Positions 14,901 to 24,608 are shown, counted from the first letter of the stretch. The stretch: DNA of 64,000 bases from Oscillospiraceae bacterium (GCA_022800935.1 JAAWRH010000006.1:1-64000); one strand, 5' to 3'. Notes: generated from the sequence alone by a model not told the origin. Numbers and translations: made by a program.

Positions 14901-17693
14901 ACCCCCAAAATCATCTGCAATAAATAATCCAATACTCTTAGAAAACACCGTTCCGCCCTCCATATTCAGGATAGCTGCGGAGCCTCTAATATTGATTCCG
15001 ATTTCCCCTCCTTCAATCTTTCCGGTTTTTCCCTCGCTGGAGTCCTTGAGGGTGAATTCGAAGCCACTCACATATACTGCCTCGCTCGAATGGTTGGAAG
15101 ACAAGGTATGGCCGTTTAAGTCCAGGGCAAACTTATATTCGCCGGATTGGTTGCCATTCAAAAAAATTTGCTTTTCCCCCAAATCCACATCCTGGAGCAG
15201 CTTAATACTAATATTTGTGCTTGTAGCGTACTCCTCTTGAAATTCTGCGATATATTTGGTTTCCCCGCTTGTTTCGTTCTTTTCCTCTGCAATAGCCTGC
15301 ACCCCACAGCCTGTACATACAGGGATATCCCCTGTTGTGTCCCAGACATGGGGTTCCGGTGTCAATACAGTATTGCAGGCCGGACATTTCCCGCCGTGGG
15401 TTCCGTCGCCGTTATCTGTGAGCTGTCCCTTGTGGGTACACTCTTTCACCGTGATGACCCCGGGCAGCGTTCCTGCGGCATCAAGGATATGTTCTGTAAT
15501 GAGGTTATCGTTTTCATCATAGAAAGCAACGTAAGGAGCAAACTCTTTTAGATATGATCCACCTGTACAAAGCCATCTAATCCCGCCGGAGAATCTCCCG
15601 CCATAGATCAATATCGATGAGCCATATCTAGCTGAATGAACATATTCATACTTGAGATTCAGTGCTAAGCCGGAGGTATTGGTTACGTTTCCGCCAAAAA
15701 ATGTGAAAGAACCATTATTGATCTCAATTGTGGCGTTGTTTGGACTGTTGTTGATAATTTGTCCAGTTTCGCTTTTATTAATGACAAAATTGGAGCCTGT
15801 ATTTACTTGAAAGGCGCTGAAATCGCCTGCCTGAACGGTATGTCCAGCCAAATCTAACTGAATATTGGCCCCCTCTTCTTCTGGAAGTATAATAGGGGCT
15901 GTCAGCTCCACATCTTTTATCAGGGTAACTTCATAATATACCCCAGGCTTAGTTATCTCCTGCAGGTCGGTTATAAATGTTGTTGTTGAGTGCATAAGAT
16001 CTTTACATTTTGCAACGGCTTCCTGTTCAAGCCCGCAGACCGTACAGGTTCGCTTGCCGTCTGCCGACCATTCGGTGAAATCATGCGCGCCGTCCTGCAC
16101 CCGCCCGCAGGCAGGACAGGTTCCAAAATGTTCTTCGGAAGTTGGTTCTTTGCCGGGGGTTGGCTGGAAGGTGCAGGGTTCATTTTCCACCGGTGGCAGA
16201 TTGCAGGACGGGCAGGTTTTGTTATGGGTTGTGCCGTCTTCATTTGGGGTTATCTGCATCTCCTCATGGGTACATTCTTTGACTGTAATATCGCCGGTCA
16301 ATTCTTTGCCCGCCAAAATATTAGGATCTTTAATAAGTTCACCGTCCAGGTAATAGGCGTAACACGTACTGTCGTCTTTTACACTGAGAAGGTCTTTTAG
16401 GGATTGACTGTTACTGCTTATATTGCTGAAAGTGCCGCCATATAGGTTCAGTGTGCCTTGATTATATACTACTCTCCCTATAGTACCTCCATTAATCGTA
16501 GCTGTCCCGCCGTTTACATTGACAGCAACGTCTGAACCGTAATTAAAGGATACACCTTCGTTGATTTCAGCGGTTCCATTTGTAGCTATGAGTATACTTC
16601 CAAGGGTGGATGTTCCAGAGAATGTACCGCCGTTTAGAATCAAAGTTCCTCCATTTAGTACCTGGATAATAGTTCCTAATTGTGTAGTAATAGTGCCGCT
16701 TCCTTGAACCATCAAGGCAGATTGGCCTTGTATAGAAAAAAGCGTTAGTCCGTTGGTATTTTCATAATTAATGTTATGGCCGCCTAAATCCAATGTAAAT
16801 GAGCCGCTGGGAATGGGGATTGGTTTTTCTACAACCACATCTTTCAGCAGTGTTACCATCGCGCCGGAATTTTCCGCCGTGAAAGCTTCTTCAAGGGTAT
16901 CAACCTCTATGGCTTCTTGGCCCTCTTTTTCAACCCTAGCCGCGGCTGTCCCAGCGTAAGGCTCCGGGGTTTCCAACTGCTGTTTTATGTCTTCATATGC
17001 GGAAAGATTGAAAACATTCGCGCTTTCGCCCTCTGCCAAAGCTGCAAGGAGCGCGGCAATTTCATCAACCTGTGTCTGTACCGTTTCTTTATTCGCTGCC
17101 GTGACGCTTTCCGGCAGGGCGGAAATCTTTTCTTCGATGGGGCAGAATTTGCAGTCATATGTACAGGGTTTTTCCTCATTGGTTTCATCTGCCGCCGCAT
17201 AGCCGCAGTCCGCTGTATGCTCCGTGTGGTGGGTGCATAAGCCGTCCGTCCCGGTACCGGCCTCGGCATCAGGTTCTGTTGCAGCTGGGGCTTTGGCCGG
17301 GGGCTGGGCTGCCGCCTGGCCGTCACCGGCAGGAGGATTGGCTGGGCTGCCGTCCTCCTGGGTTCCGGGTGGGAGGGTGCTTTCGCCATTATCTGCGGAG
17401 GGGCTGTCTTCACCGCTGCCGGATGGAGGCGTTTCCACCGGGGGTTCCGGAGACTCCGGTTTCGTCTCCGTGTCTTCCGGTTTTTCTTCGTCCCCTTCCT
17501 GCACATCCGGATTCCCTTCTGTTATATCCCCCCCCGGCGTACTTTCCGCGGGTTCTGTATTCTCCGGGGTTTCGCCGCCTGTCACCGTCTGGGCAGGATT
17601 AACAGCCTCCCCGCCCTCCGCCAGCGCTGGCGCGGGACAGAGGGTCAGGCACAGGGCCAAAGAGATAAACAAGCTCAAAATTCTGCGTTTCAT
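11976..17693 (-). CDS. Giant cell-surface protein with alternating Cys-rich and beta-helix modules (1905 aa)
   Basis: The start at 17693 gives the same signal peptide as its neighbour (MKRRIL... PALAEGG) and follows AGGAGG; an in-frame ATG 24 nt upstream lies before the ribosome binding site. After a signal peptide comes an acidic Pro/Glu/Thr-rich stalk (about 27-150) and a Cys/His segment. Four Cys modules with NGDGTH and CxxC pairs start near residues 473, 751, 996 and 1260 and alternate with parallel beta-helix-like stretches (LDLNGHTL, GGEI repeats). Ig/MBG-like domains and a C-terminal module shared with the next protein follow. The end is one TM helix plus a basic tail, without LPXTG. 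It is probably an adhesin or glycan-binding surface protein; the partner is unknown. Confidence 0.8.
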   Translation of the reverse strand: MKRRILSLFISLALCLTLCPAPALAEGGEAVNPAQTVTGGETPENTEPAESTPGGDITEGNPDVQEGDEEKPEDTETKPESPEPPVETPPSGSGEDSPSADNGESTLPPGTQEDGSPANPPAGDGQAAAQPPAKAPAATEPDAEAGTGTDGLCTHHTEHTADCGYAAADETNEEKPCTYDCKFCPIEEKISALPESVTAANKETVQTQVDEIAALLAALAEGESANVFNLSAYEDIKQQLETPEPYAGTAAARVEKEGQEAIEVDTLEEAFTAENSGAMVTLLKDVVVEKPIPIPSGSFTLDLGGHNINYENTNGLTLFSIQGQSALMVQGSGTITTQLGTIIQVLNGGTLILNGGTFSGTSTLGSILIATNGTAEINEGVSFNYGSDVAVNVNGGTATINGGTIGRVVYNQGTLNLYGGTFSNISSNSQSLKDLLSVKDDSTCYAYYLDGELIKDPNILAGKELTGDITVKECTHEEMQITPNEDGTTHNKTCPSCNLPPVENEPCTFQPTPGKEPTSEEHFGTCPACGRVQDGAHDFTEWSADGKRTCTVCGLEQEAVAKCKDLMHSTTTFITDLQEITKPGVYYEVTLIKDVELTAPIILPEEEGANIQLDLAGHTVQAGDFSAFQVNTGSNFVINKSETGQIINNSPNNATIEINNGSFTFFGGNVTNTSGLALNLKYEYVHSARYGSSILIYGGRFSGGIRWLCTGGSYLKEFAPYVAFYDENDNLITEHILDAAGTLPGVITVKECTHKGQLTDNGDGTHGGKCPACNTVLTPEPHVWDTTGDIPVCTGCGVQAIAEEKNETSGETKYIAEFQEEYATSTNISIKLLQDVDLGEKQIFLNGNQSGEYKFALDLNGHTLSSNHSSEAVYVSGFEFTLKDSSEGKTGKIEGGEIGINIRGSAAILNMEGGTVFSKSIGLFIADDFGGSPKVQLTGGVFQGPNCIFCQSSSQQLTLRGILASGYAYYQDGKPLPITETDTSLPESNGSVTVKLCAHEGQVKDNGDGTHGGACAGCGRTLTSQPHVWDETGDIPVCTGCNVKAIAKTEKDGQTEYITKLKETYGEDYQGTTLTLLQDIDLGEKTVFISAKEFTLDLNGHTLRSNVGNGTVNIAQEGHLTLVNKEPFGEIASNNWYAVKVYGTLNMESGRVAGSTAIQAKEGCTININGGEIAAVDEYSNGLQIHGDFNSPISANIKIFGGSFYGKRCINIGSKSGHTLTSILPEGYAYYQNGKPIPIPEADEDYQILDASEGPITVGECDHSIAEYVNQNNGTHKLTCTACGLVEDQAACTYGEPEAVDANNHSSVCEFCGYVKMAEHGWEETTRTLNNGLTTEYFNKCSQCGYEQEPFGAVTTSAKNITLTYGETARLSAEAAFNKTVSYQWELGGGTLPGQTGSVYTTPADLAAGSYLYKVSIVPEGGKVYSFEFTVLVLPKVIGEAVIELNRNAFRYDGEGHSPEITSVKLGDTLLVEGEDYTANIPTETEAGSYTVTITGKGNYTGTATATFEINEVKEIPLPDAPSLPNLPEDTKVQLSVEIGLSEVPEGLKGKFDTPAKIENELRLKVTANLNGVKDDQIAVYDVRLQYLEGGVWKDVDPDNFPADGVTAVLPYPDGTDGTNYTFTVQHMISHGDKAGDVETLSYTAVSGGLQCHFTSLSPVAIGYKAIEKTPTPSTPSSPGTLFTDSGSDDDEEEATDPEYDFWQTVWEQIKKAKSGDTVKVNARGYDRMPATVMAALKKSNNVTLRIRWSGGEEIVIPSAKALSESLRIYYPLSYLEKYDFGDPVPDPAPEHLNPTTGGDIEVQAPVTAEAPLDAAGAPVVTDSRRGLAETEEQAEQGIEKAIPGVYQPETPGGEAVSPVEPAVSGQSEADRGGSGILPILLALLAAASCGVLMWWNRRNRQNSK

Positions 17694-17760
17694 GGTAATG
17701 TATCCTCCTAGATGCAAAAAATTTGTTCTATATATCCCCCGCCCTGGCCAAAGTAGAGAA

Positions 17761-20700
17761 TTACTTCGATTTTCTCAAAGCCGCAAACCAATCCCTCTTG
17801 TTTTTCCAGACCCAAACGCCGCCGCAGACAGCAGCCGCCAGCAGGGCAAGGACAAGGGGAAGCATTCCGCCGCTGCGGCCCATTTCTGGTTCCGGGGTTA
17901 TGGGTTCGGCGGGGTTCACTGCTTCAGAGGCGGGGATTTCCGGCTGGTAAACGCCGGGGATTGCCTTTTCCATTCCCTGTTCCGCCTGCTCCTCTGTTTC
18001 CGCCAGGCCCCGGCGGGGGTCGGTGACTACCGGCGCTCCCGCCGCGTCCAGAGGGGCTTCCGCGGTGACAGGGGCTTCCACCTCAATGTCTCCGCCGGTG
18101 GCGGGGTTCAGGTGTTCAGGGGTAGGTTCAGGAACTAGGTCTCCAAAGTCGTACTTTGCCAGATAAGACAAGGGGTAGTAAATCCTCAAGGGTTCGCTCA
18201 GGGCCTTGGCGGAGGGAATCACAATCTCCTCCCCACCGCTCCAGCGGATGCGCAGAGTGACGTTATCACTCCTTTTCAGGGCGGCCATCACCGTGGCAGG
18301 CATTCTGTCGTACCCTCTGGCGTTTACTTTCACGGTATCGCCGGATTTTGCCTTATTGATCTGCTCCCGAACGGTCTGCCAGAACTCGGCTTCCTCGTCC
18401 CGGTCGTCGGCAGGGGTGTCGTCAGTGCTCTCATAGAAGCTTCCGCCGGAGGGCCGGAACGTCTCAACAGAGGTATTGCCGCCGGAGGGGGTCTTTTCCT
18501 TGAGCTTGTAGCCTACTGCTACAGGGGAGAGGCTGGTAAACATACATTGCAGGCCATCTGAAACAGGGGTATAAGGCAAATTTTCCACTTCCCCTGCTTG
18601 CTTATCACCGTGAGTATGGGAAATCATATGCTGTACGGTAAAGGTGTAGTTTGTACCGTTGGTGCCGTTAGGATAGGGCAGAACAGCGGTCACGCCGCCA
18701 ACCGGGAAATTGTCCGGGTCAACATCCTTCCAAACGCCGTTTTCTAAATATTGCAGACGTACATCGTAAACAGCAACCTGTACGTTGGGATCATTCATTG
18801 CGCTTGTTACTTCTGTCCGGAGTTTGGTTTCAATGGCGGAAACAGTATTGAATGTTGTACCTTGCAGGCCATCCGGAACAGATGTTAATCCGCTTTCCAC
18901 TGTCAGCCTTGCCTCGGTGTCATTTGGTAAAGTAATATTCTCTGCTTTTACAGGATTGATTTTAAACGTCGCCGTCGCGGTCCCTGTATAATTGCCCTTG
19001 CCGGTAATAGTAACGGTATAGCTTCCCGCCTCTGTTCCAGTTGGAATATCGGCGGTATAGTCCACGCCCTCCTCCAGCAGGGTTTCCCCCAGCTTGACGC
19101 CGGTGATTGTTGGGCTGTGGGCGGTTCCGTCATAGCGGAACGCGGCAGGCTCCAAGGTAATCACCGCGCTTTCAACCGGCGCAGGCTCCACCTGAATGAT
19201 AACTGTACCGGTGACAATGGCGTAAGTGTCGTTATCATCGGGGGTAAAGGTCCAGGCGGCTGAGTAATGCTCCTGCACAGCGGGCCGGTTTTCCGGGCTG
19301 CTCCAGGTGAAGATTCCGGGTACTTCTATGTTGTTCTCGGTATCCAGCATTGTACCGCAAAGGGTAATTTCCTTTAGGGCCTTGCCGTAGGTAAGGGTAT
19401 CGGAAGAAGGCTCCGGCCCTCCCGCAGGGAGAATTTTATTGACGCTCCGCACCTTGATAACTGCGGTCATATCCTCAAAGTTATCGGTATGAATGATTAC
19501 GGTCACGGTTCCAATCTCTTTGATCTCCTCGCTCTCCACCGCCTGAATGGGCAGGGTAAGGGTCTGTCCGTCGATTTCCGCGCCGCCGGTATAGTAGTCT
19601 CCCAGGCTGATTGGCCCCAGGGTATAGGTGACGGCGGAGCTGCCCAGGCTCATTCCCTCCGGAACATCGGGCCGCAGCGCGCCTAATCCAAAGGTATAGG
19701 TATGGGTATGCTTGTTGACCACCGACAAATCCCCGGTTTTTGGTGTAAGCAGGGCAACCTTGGAAATGGTCACACTGGTTTCCACCGCTCCAGTGGGCTG
19801 TGTCAGGGTATAGTTTTCCGCCGCCGCGCCGGTAAGGGTCATTTGGGGCAGGGTAACAGCGGTATAATTGCCCACGTTGGCACCGCTGACAGTACCGGTC
19901 AGGCCGGTGATATTGACGGACACCTCGTCAGTCCCCACCTTGCCGTCCAGGACTACAGCGGCTATCTGTACCTGATTGTTTCCGTCATAGCGTTTGCCTG
20001 CGGCGGTTATGCCAGTAACAGTAAGGGGCTTTTTACCGACGGCGAGCTTTACAGTTTTCTCCACACTTTCATAATTGACAGCATCCTCCGGAGTAAACAC
20101 AACTGTATATTCCGTTGTATTGCTGTCCGACACGCTGGGCTGTACTGTGGATTCCTTCCAGGCAAAGGTTCCCGGAATAGCGGTGGCATCCGTCTCGCTG
20201 TATTGCGCTGTACCCGTAAGTTCAGAACTGATAAGGGCATCCCCATAAACGATTGACGCCGCTGACAAGTCTGTAATATACGGCTGTACCTTTGACACCG
20301 AAACCGCCGCGGTTCTGCTCGCTGCGACAAACTCCCCGCAGCTGACCTCACAGTAAAATTCATATTCACCAACAGGGATTTCTTTTAGGGAAACAGTGGC
20401 GGACGTTGCGCCCTCAATGGTCTGGAAATCCTCCTCGTCCGCTCCCTCCTCGGCTTTCGGACGGTAAAACCACTGATAGGTTATCTCGTCTTCTACATCC
20501 CCGGCGCGTTCCACGGATACCTGAAGGTTTTTATCCACGCCATAGGTAATCGCAGTGTCAGAAACAGGCTGTTCCGTAAAGGTAAAGGCCATTTTTCCAA
20601 CTATTACAGTACCAACCAACTTATCCAGGCTATTGACTTCATCTTCACTTAACCATACGCCGTTTTGGTTATAAGAATATCCATCTACCAGTAGATCGTT

Positions 20701-22194
20701 TAATTTGATACTGTTACCCACAGTGTCACATTCAATAGTAGAATTCCTTGGATTTTCGGAGCCCTTCTTAATAAATGTTCCTCCACTAAGTTGTACACTT
20801 GAGTTCCAGCCCTGGACAGATAGACACCTACTATCCTTATCTGTATCTGTAATAATCGTCCCTCCGCTGACATTGAGTTTGGTATTCGCGCCATCTGAAG
20901 TTGCTACGGTTAATGCGTTACTGCCCTTTGACGTAATGGTTCCATCAGATATATCAAGAGTGGCACCCATATTTAAAGACATCGAATGAACAGTCAGAGT
21001 ACACCCATCGAAAACAGCAGAAGATCCTTTCCCATGGATGTGGACAGCTTTATCAGGCGTATTGATTGTTCCACCGCTCAGCCGGGCAGAGCTTTCCGTT
21101 TTTTGATTGTCATATGCGTCAGTAGTATCATCCACAACAGATAGCACAAAACCACTGGCATCACTCTCAATTATTCCACCTTCCATATTAAAGGTGCCGC
21201 CCCGGACACTGATAACCTTATATCCTGCTGTAGCATGAATGGTACCCCTTTGTAAAGTAAAGGTACCGCCATCGCGTACAATAAATACCGTGGGGGAGGA
21301 ACAATGGAATGCTTTTCCACTTTTACCAGTAAGAGTATAGTCTCCCGCATCCAGCGTAACATCAGAAGTAATTGCTATGGCAGTGTATTCTCCTGATTCT
21401 CCAGTGTCATCCTCTATCTCAGTATCTTTCAGCAATGTAACGACTGCCTTTCCTTCTTCATTAGCAGCCTTAAACGCAGCACGGACGGACTCAAAATATT
21501 GTGTTACTCCCTCAACCGTAACAGAAGCGACATCATTTTCATTGCGATAAACCTTTACCGTTTCCTCTGGAACGCTGAAAAGCTCCGCCAGGGCCTCCAG
21601 GCGGGATATATCCACCAGCGCCGCGTCCGCCAGGGAAAGCTCCGCCAGGCTTTGGCTGATTGCGTTAAGCTGTTCCGTCAGGGCTTCGTCTGCTGTGGCC
21701 TCCTCCGGCTCCGGCAGCGCGTCAATCTGTGCTTGAATGGCGGCTATCGCCTCGCACAAGGTACACCGGCATTCACAGGAATCCCCGCATTCCTCGGTAT
21801 GCTCCTTGTGATGGGGACATAGCTTTTCATCCACCAGTTCAGTCGGATTTTCTTCTACATCATCCGGTGTTTCCGGCTGCTTTTCCGTGTCCTCCGGTTG
21901 TTCCAGCTTTGTTTCGGGATCTTCCGGTTTCTCTTGATCCCCTTCCGGCACATCCGGATTCTCTCCGCTCTCACCCGGTGTTTCCGAATTCTCTTCTGTT
22001 ATACCCCCCCCCGATGTATTTTCCGCGGTTTCTGTATCCTCCGGCGTTTCAGACGGGGTTTCCTCCGAGGTTTCGCCGCCTGTCACCGTCTGGGCGGGTT
22101 CGGCAGGCTGTTCGCCCTCCGCCAGCACCGGCGCGGGGCAGAGGGTCAGGCATAAAGCTAGGGTGGTAAGCAGGGGCAATATTCTGCGTTTCAT
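17761..22194 (-). CDS. Giant cell-surface protein with MBG/YDG-type repeats (1477 aa), paralog of the 1905-aa protein
   Basis: ATG 22194 follows AGGAGG. The product has a signal peptide (residues 1-26), a Glu/Pro/Thr-rich stalk, a His/Cys cluster near 120-150 (HKEHTEECG, CECRCTLC), a helical spacer, and a beta-helix-like region (about 240-510, LSGGTI and VSGGTI repeats). A series of Ig-like/MBG and YDG-type domains (GKRYDGNNQ, GVGNY-like ladders) follows to about 1070. The last 400 residues are nearly the same as in the 1905-aa protein, including RIRWSGGEEIVIPSAKALS and the C-terminal TM helix with basic tail. It lies 32 bp after the LuxR-type regulator and 67 bp before its paralog, so all three are probably one operon. 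Confidence 0.82.
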   Translation of the reverse strand: MKRRILPLLTTLALCLTLCPAPVLAEGEQPAEPAQTVTGGETSEETPSETPEDTETAENTSGGGITEENSETPGESGENPDVPEGDQEKPEDPETKLEQPEDTEKQPETPDDVEENPTELVDEKLCPHHKEHTEECGDSCECRCTLCEAIAAIQAQIDALPEPEEATADEALTEQLNAISQSLAELSLADAALVDISRLEALAELFSVPEETVKVYRNENDVASVTVEGVTQYFESVRAAFKAANEEGKAVVTLLKDTEIEDDTGESGEYTAIAITSDVTLDAGDYTLTGKSGKAFHCSSPTVFIVRDGGTFTLQRGTIHATAGYKVISVRGGTFNMEGGIIESDASGFVLSVVDDTTDAYDNQKTESSARLSGGTINTPDKAVHIHGKGSSAVFDGCTLTVHSMSLNMGATLDISDGTITSKGSNALTVATSDGANTKLNVSGGTIITDTDKDSRCLSVQGWNSSVQLSGGTFIKKGSENPRNSTIECDTVGNSIKLNDLLVDGYSYNQNGVWLSEDEVNSLDKLVGTVIVGKMAFTFTEQPVSDTAITYGVDKNLQVSVERAGDVEDEITYQWFYRPKAEEGADEEDFQTIEGATSATVSLKEIPVGEYEFYCEVSCGEFVAASRTAAVSVSKVQPYITDLSAASIVYGDALISSELTGTAQYSETDATAIPGTFAWKESTVQPSVSDSNTTEYTVVFTPEDAVNYESVEKTVKLAVGKKPLTVTGITAAGKRYDGNNQVQIAAVVLDGKVGTDEVSVNITGLTGTVSGANVGNYTAVTLPQMTLTGAAAENYTLTQPTGAVETSVTISKVALLTPKTGDLSVVNKHTHTYTFGLGALRPDVPEGMSLGSSAVTYTLGPISLGDYYTGGAEIDGQTLTLPIQAVESEEIKEIGTVTVIIHTDNFEDMTAVIKVRSVNKILPAGGPEPSSDTLTYGKALKEITLCGTMLDTENNIEVPGIFTWSSPENRPAVQEHYSAAWTFTPDDNDTYAIVTGTVIIQVEPAPVESAVITLEPAAFRYDGTAHSPTITGVKLGETLLEEGVDYTADIPTGTEAGSYTVTITGKGNYTGTATATFKINPVKAENITLPNDTEARLTVESGLTSVPDGLQGTTFNTVSAIETKLRTEVTSAMNDPNVQVAVYDVRLQYLENGVWKDVDPDNFPVGGVTAVLPYPNGTNGTNYTFTVQHMISHTHGDKQAGEVENLPYTPVSDGLQCMFTSLSPVAVGYKLKEKTPSGGNTSVETFRPSGGSFYESTDDTPADDRDEEAEFWQTVREQINKAKSGDTVKVNARGYDRMPATVMAALKRSDNVTLRIRWSGGEEIVIPSAKALSEPLRIYYPLSYLAKYDFGDLVPEPTPEHLNPATGGDIEVEAPVTAEAPLDAAGAPVVTDPRRGLAETEEQAEQGMEKAIPGVYQPEIPASEAVNPAEPITPEPEMGRSGGMLPLVLALLAAAVCGGVWVWKNKRDWFAALRKSK

Positions 22195-22226
22195 GGCAAT
22201 CTATCCTCCTGATGCAAAAAATCTGT

Positions 22227-24608
22227 CTATAATATCCCCAGGCTCCGCGCCGCCAGCAGGGCGTCCGCCTTGCGGGAGGCGTTGAGCTTGCGGTAGTTTT
22301 CCTTGATGTGGTAGCTGACGGTAAAGGGCTTCATCTCCAGCCTTTGGGCAATCTGGTTCACCGAAAGGCCGTCCGCCTGAAGCTGCAGGATGGTAAGGGC
22401 CGTTTCGCCGAAATCCGCCGCTGTGGCCGTCCGCTTTTTCAGGTACAGGGGATAGCGCCGGGCCATCTCCTCTGTATCGTCCAAAAGGCGGCGCAGCCAG
22501 TCCTTGTCCAGCTCCCCGGCCCCGGATAGCGCCTTTTTCTCCTGCCGGAGCAGCGGCCAGACCGCCGCCCCCTCCTCGCTGACCAGCCGCAGGAAGCGGT
22601 ACTTTTCCGCCTCCCCCAGTACGGCGCGCAGCTCCTCCCGCCATTCCCCGCCCGTCCGCTCCTTGACAATGGCGGAAAGCAGCCCCGTCTCCATGCGGAC
22701 ATAGGGACGGTTTGTCTGTTCGGCGTAGTAGCGCAGCTTTTCCAGCAGGGCCTGGGCGGTCAAATACTCCCCCTTTGCCAGGTAACAGCGGACCTTGGTC
22801 AGGTACCGGTATCGCTCTATGGAAAAGAACTCCTTGTCTTCGTCCGGGGCGGTTTCCATCCATTTCTCCGCCGCGTCCATGTTCCCCTCGTACAACGCCA
22901 AACGACATTTGAGGGCCTGGATGTTGGGAAGAAGCTGGAGGGTCCCGTCCTCCCTCACCGACTGTTCAAAGGAGTCCAGCAGCTCCCCCGCCGCCTGGAT
23001 GTCCCCCCGGACTGCCGCCAGCCGCACCCGGACCCCCACGGCGGCAAAGGCAATCTCCTGCACCCCGCCCCGCTCGGTCTCCATCTGCGCCCGCGTCAGC
23101 AGGGTGATAACCTGGTAGGAGTCCCTGCCCTTTTCGTAGTAGCTTTCCCCCAGGGCCGCCTTTACCAGCCCCTTTCCATACCGCCCCAAAACCCGCTCCA
23201 CCAGCGGCCCAAAGGCCGTGGCTATCCGGGTGTCGTCAGGGCTCCAGTGGCAGAAATCCTTGCCGCCGTTCATGGTGCTGGGCAGGTTGCTGGTCACGGA
23301 GAACTCCGGAAAGTGGATGCCGTTGTCAAACAGCATGGCGGGGATGTTCTTGATAATCTCCAGCAGGTCCCGGCTGCCCCGGTGGGGCAGGGCGATATCC
23401 AGATAGGCCAGCCTGCTCCGTGCCTCCCGTAGGGCGCCCCCTCTGGCCCTTTTGGCAAAGTCCTTTAGCTTGCCGTACCAGTATTCGCTTTTCTCCCCGT
23501 CCATCAGCATGGAGCAGAGCATACTCATCCCGGCCGTGAGTACGGGGCTGCTTTCGATTTCCTGTTCCTCCAGGTTGAAGTAGTACCGCCGCAGCTCGTA
23601 GTAATGGCCGTTGCCGGGGTTTTTCCGGGCGTTGCGGACAAGCAGGCTTTTGATGCTCTCCACCCTGCCGCACTCCTCAAACAGCCGCAGCGCCGGGAGA
23701 ATCTCATCGTACATCTCGTAATAAAGGGCGGCGTTGTATTTGAAGTCCTTCACCCGCTCCAGCCCGTACACCTTTGCCGCCCGGTTTTGCAGGGCGCGGG
23801 CCATCGCCGGCCGCAGGCGGTAGACACCGTTCTTCTGGGATAAAAAGTTCCCGGCCTCCGCCGCCTGTTCCAGCAGGCTGACCACATAGGTGGAGCCGGT
23901 GATCATCTCCGCCAGCTCCAGGGTAAATTCCTCCACCACGCTCACCTGCATCAGGAACTCCAGCAGGTCGCTGTCCAGGCCGGATAGGACAAAGTTTTCC
24001 AGGTAGACGGCGAACGCCTCCCATATCTCTTCGTACATCGCCGGGCCAAGGGTTTTCCCCTCCTTCAGCTTCAGGGCGGCGTGGCGGATTGCATAGGCGT
24101 TGCCCTCGGAGGTTCTTTCCAGGTGCCGGGCGTCCTCCTCCGTGCAGGCAATGCCGCAGGCTTTCAGGTAGCCGGCAATCTCCGCCTGGCCCAGCCGCAG
24201 GTCCTCCTCCGTGATGACGATAAAGCCGTCCTTGATGTAAGAGGGCATCAGCCACGGCGGAATGGGGCTGCGGCTGATGAGGATAAGCCACAGGTCCTGC
24301 CGCCGGGCCCAGTCGGTAATCTTCTGCCGCTGCTCCTCGCCCTTCAGCTGGTGGAGGCCGTCAATCACCACAACCCGGCGGGGCTGTTTGCCTGCCGCTG
24401 TCCCCGGCCCCTGGGACAAAACGGCCCCGTCCTCCCAGGGCAGGTCCCCGCAGGAGAGCCAGGTATAGCTTTGTCCGGACAAAAACTGCCGTACCAGCTC
24501 GGTTTTGCCATAGCCGGTGGCCCCGTAAAGATAGACGGTCTGGGGCATCCCGCGGGCCGCCTTGAGCTTGCGCAGCGCTGCCGCCGGTCCAATATAACCC
24601 TTCTCCAA
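22227..24608 (-). CDS. MalT-like (LAL) LuxR-family transcriptional regulator
   Basis: This 793-aa protein starts with TTG at 24608, just after GGGGAGG. The N-terminus is a STAND-type NTPase with Walker A GATGYGKTE (residues 29-37) and a Walker B-like VVVIDGLHQL, followed by helical TPR-like repeats and a C-terminal LuxR helix-turn-helix (about 735-790, LSVNQIAQRLEMKPFTVSYH). Such proteins are ATP-dependent activators triggered by a small ligand or partner protein. It is directly upstream of the two giant surface-protein genes on the same strand, so it is their most likely regulator, possibly autoregulated. The inducing signal cannot be deduced. Confidence 0.9.
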   Translation of the reverse strand: MEKGYIGPAAALRKLKAARGMPQTVYLYGATGYGKTELVRQFLSGQSYTWLSCGDLPWEDGAVLSQGPGTAAGKQPRRVVVIDGLHQLKGEEQRQKITDWARRQDLWLILISRSPIPPWLMPSYIKDGFIVITEEDLRLGQAEIAGYLKACGIACTEEDARHLERTSEGNAYAIRHAALKLKEGKTLGPAMYEEIWEAFAVYLENFVLSGLDSDLLEFLMQVSVVEEFTLELAEMITGSTYVVSLLEQAAEAGNFLSQKNGVYRLRPAMARALQNRAAKVYGLERVKDFKYNAALYYEMYDEILPALRLFEECGRVESIKSLLVRNARKNPGNGHYYELRRYYFNLEEQEIESSPVLTAGMSMLCSMLMDGEKSEYWYGKLKDFAKRARGGALREARSRLAYLDIALPHRGSRDLLEIIKNIPAMLFDNGIHFPEFSVTSNLPSTMNGGKDFCHWSPDDTRIATAFGPLVERVLGRYGKGLVKAALGESYYEKGRDSYQVITLLTRAQMETERGGVQEIAFAAVGVRVRLAAVRGDIQAAGELLDSFEQSVREDGTLQLLPNIQALKCRLALYEGNMDAAEKWMETAPDEDKEFFSIERYRYLTKVRCYLAKGEYLTAQALLEKLRYYAEQTNRPYVRMETGLLSAIVKERTGGEWREELRAVLGEAEKYRFLRLVSEEGAAVWPLLRQEKKALSGAGELDKDWLRRLLDDTEEMARRYPLYLKKRTATAADFGETALTILQLQADGLSVNQIAQRLEMKPFTVSYHIKENYRKLNASRKADALLAARSLGIL

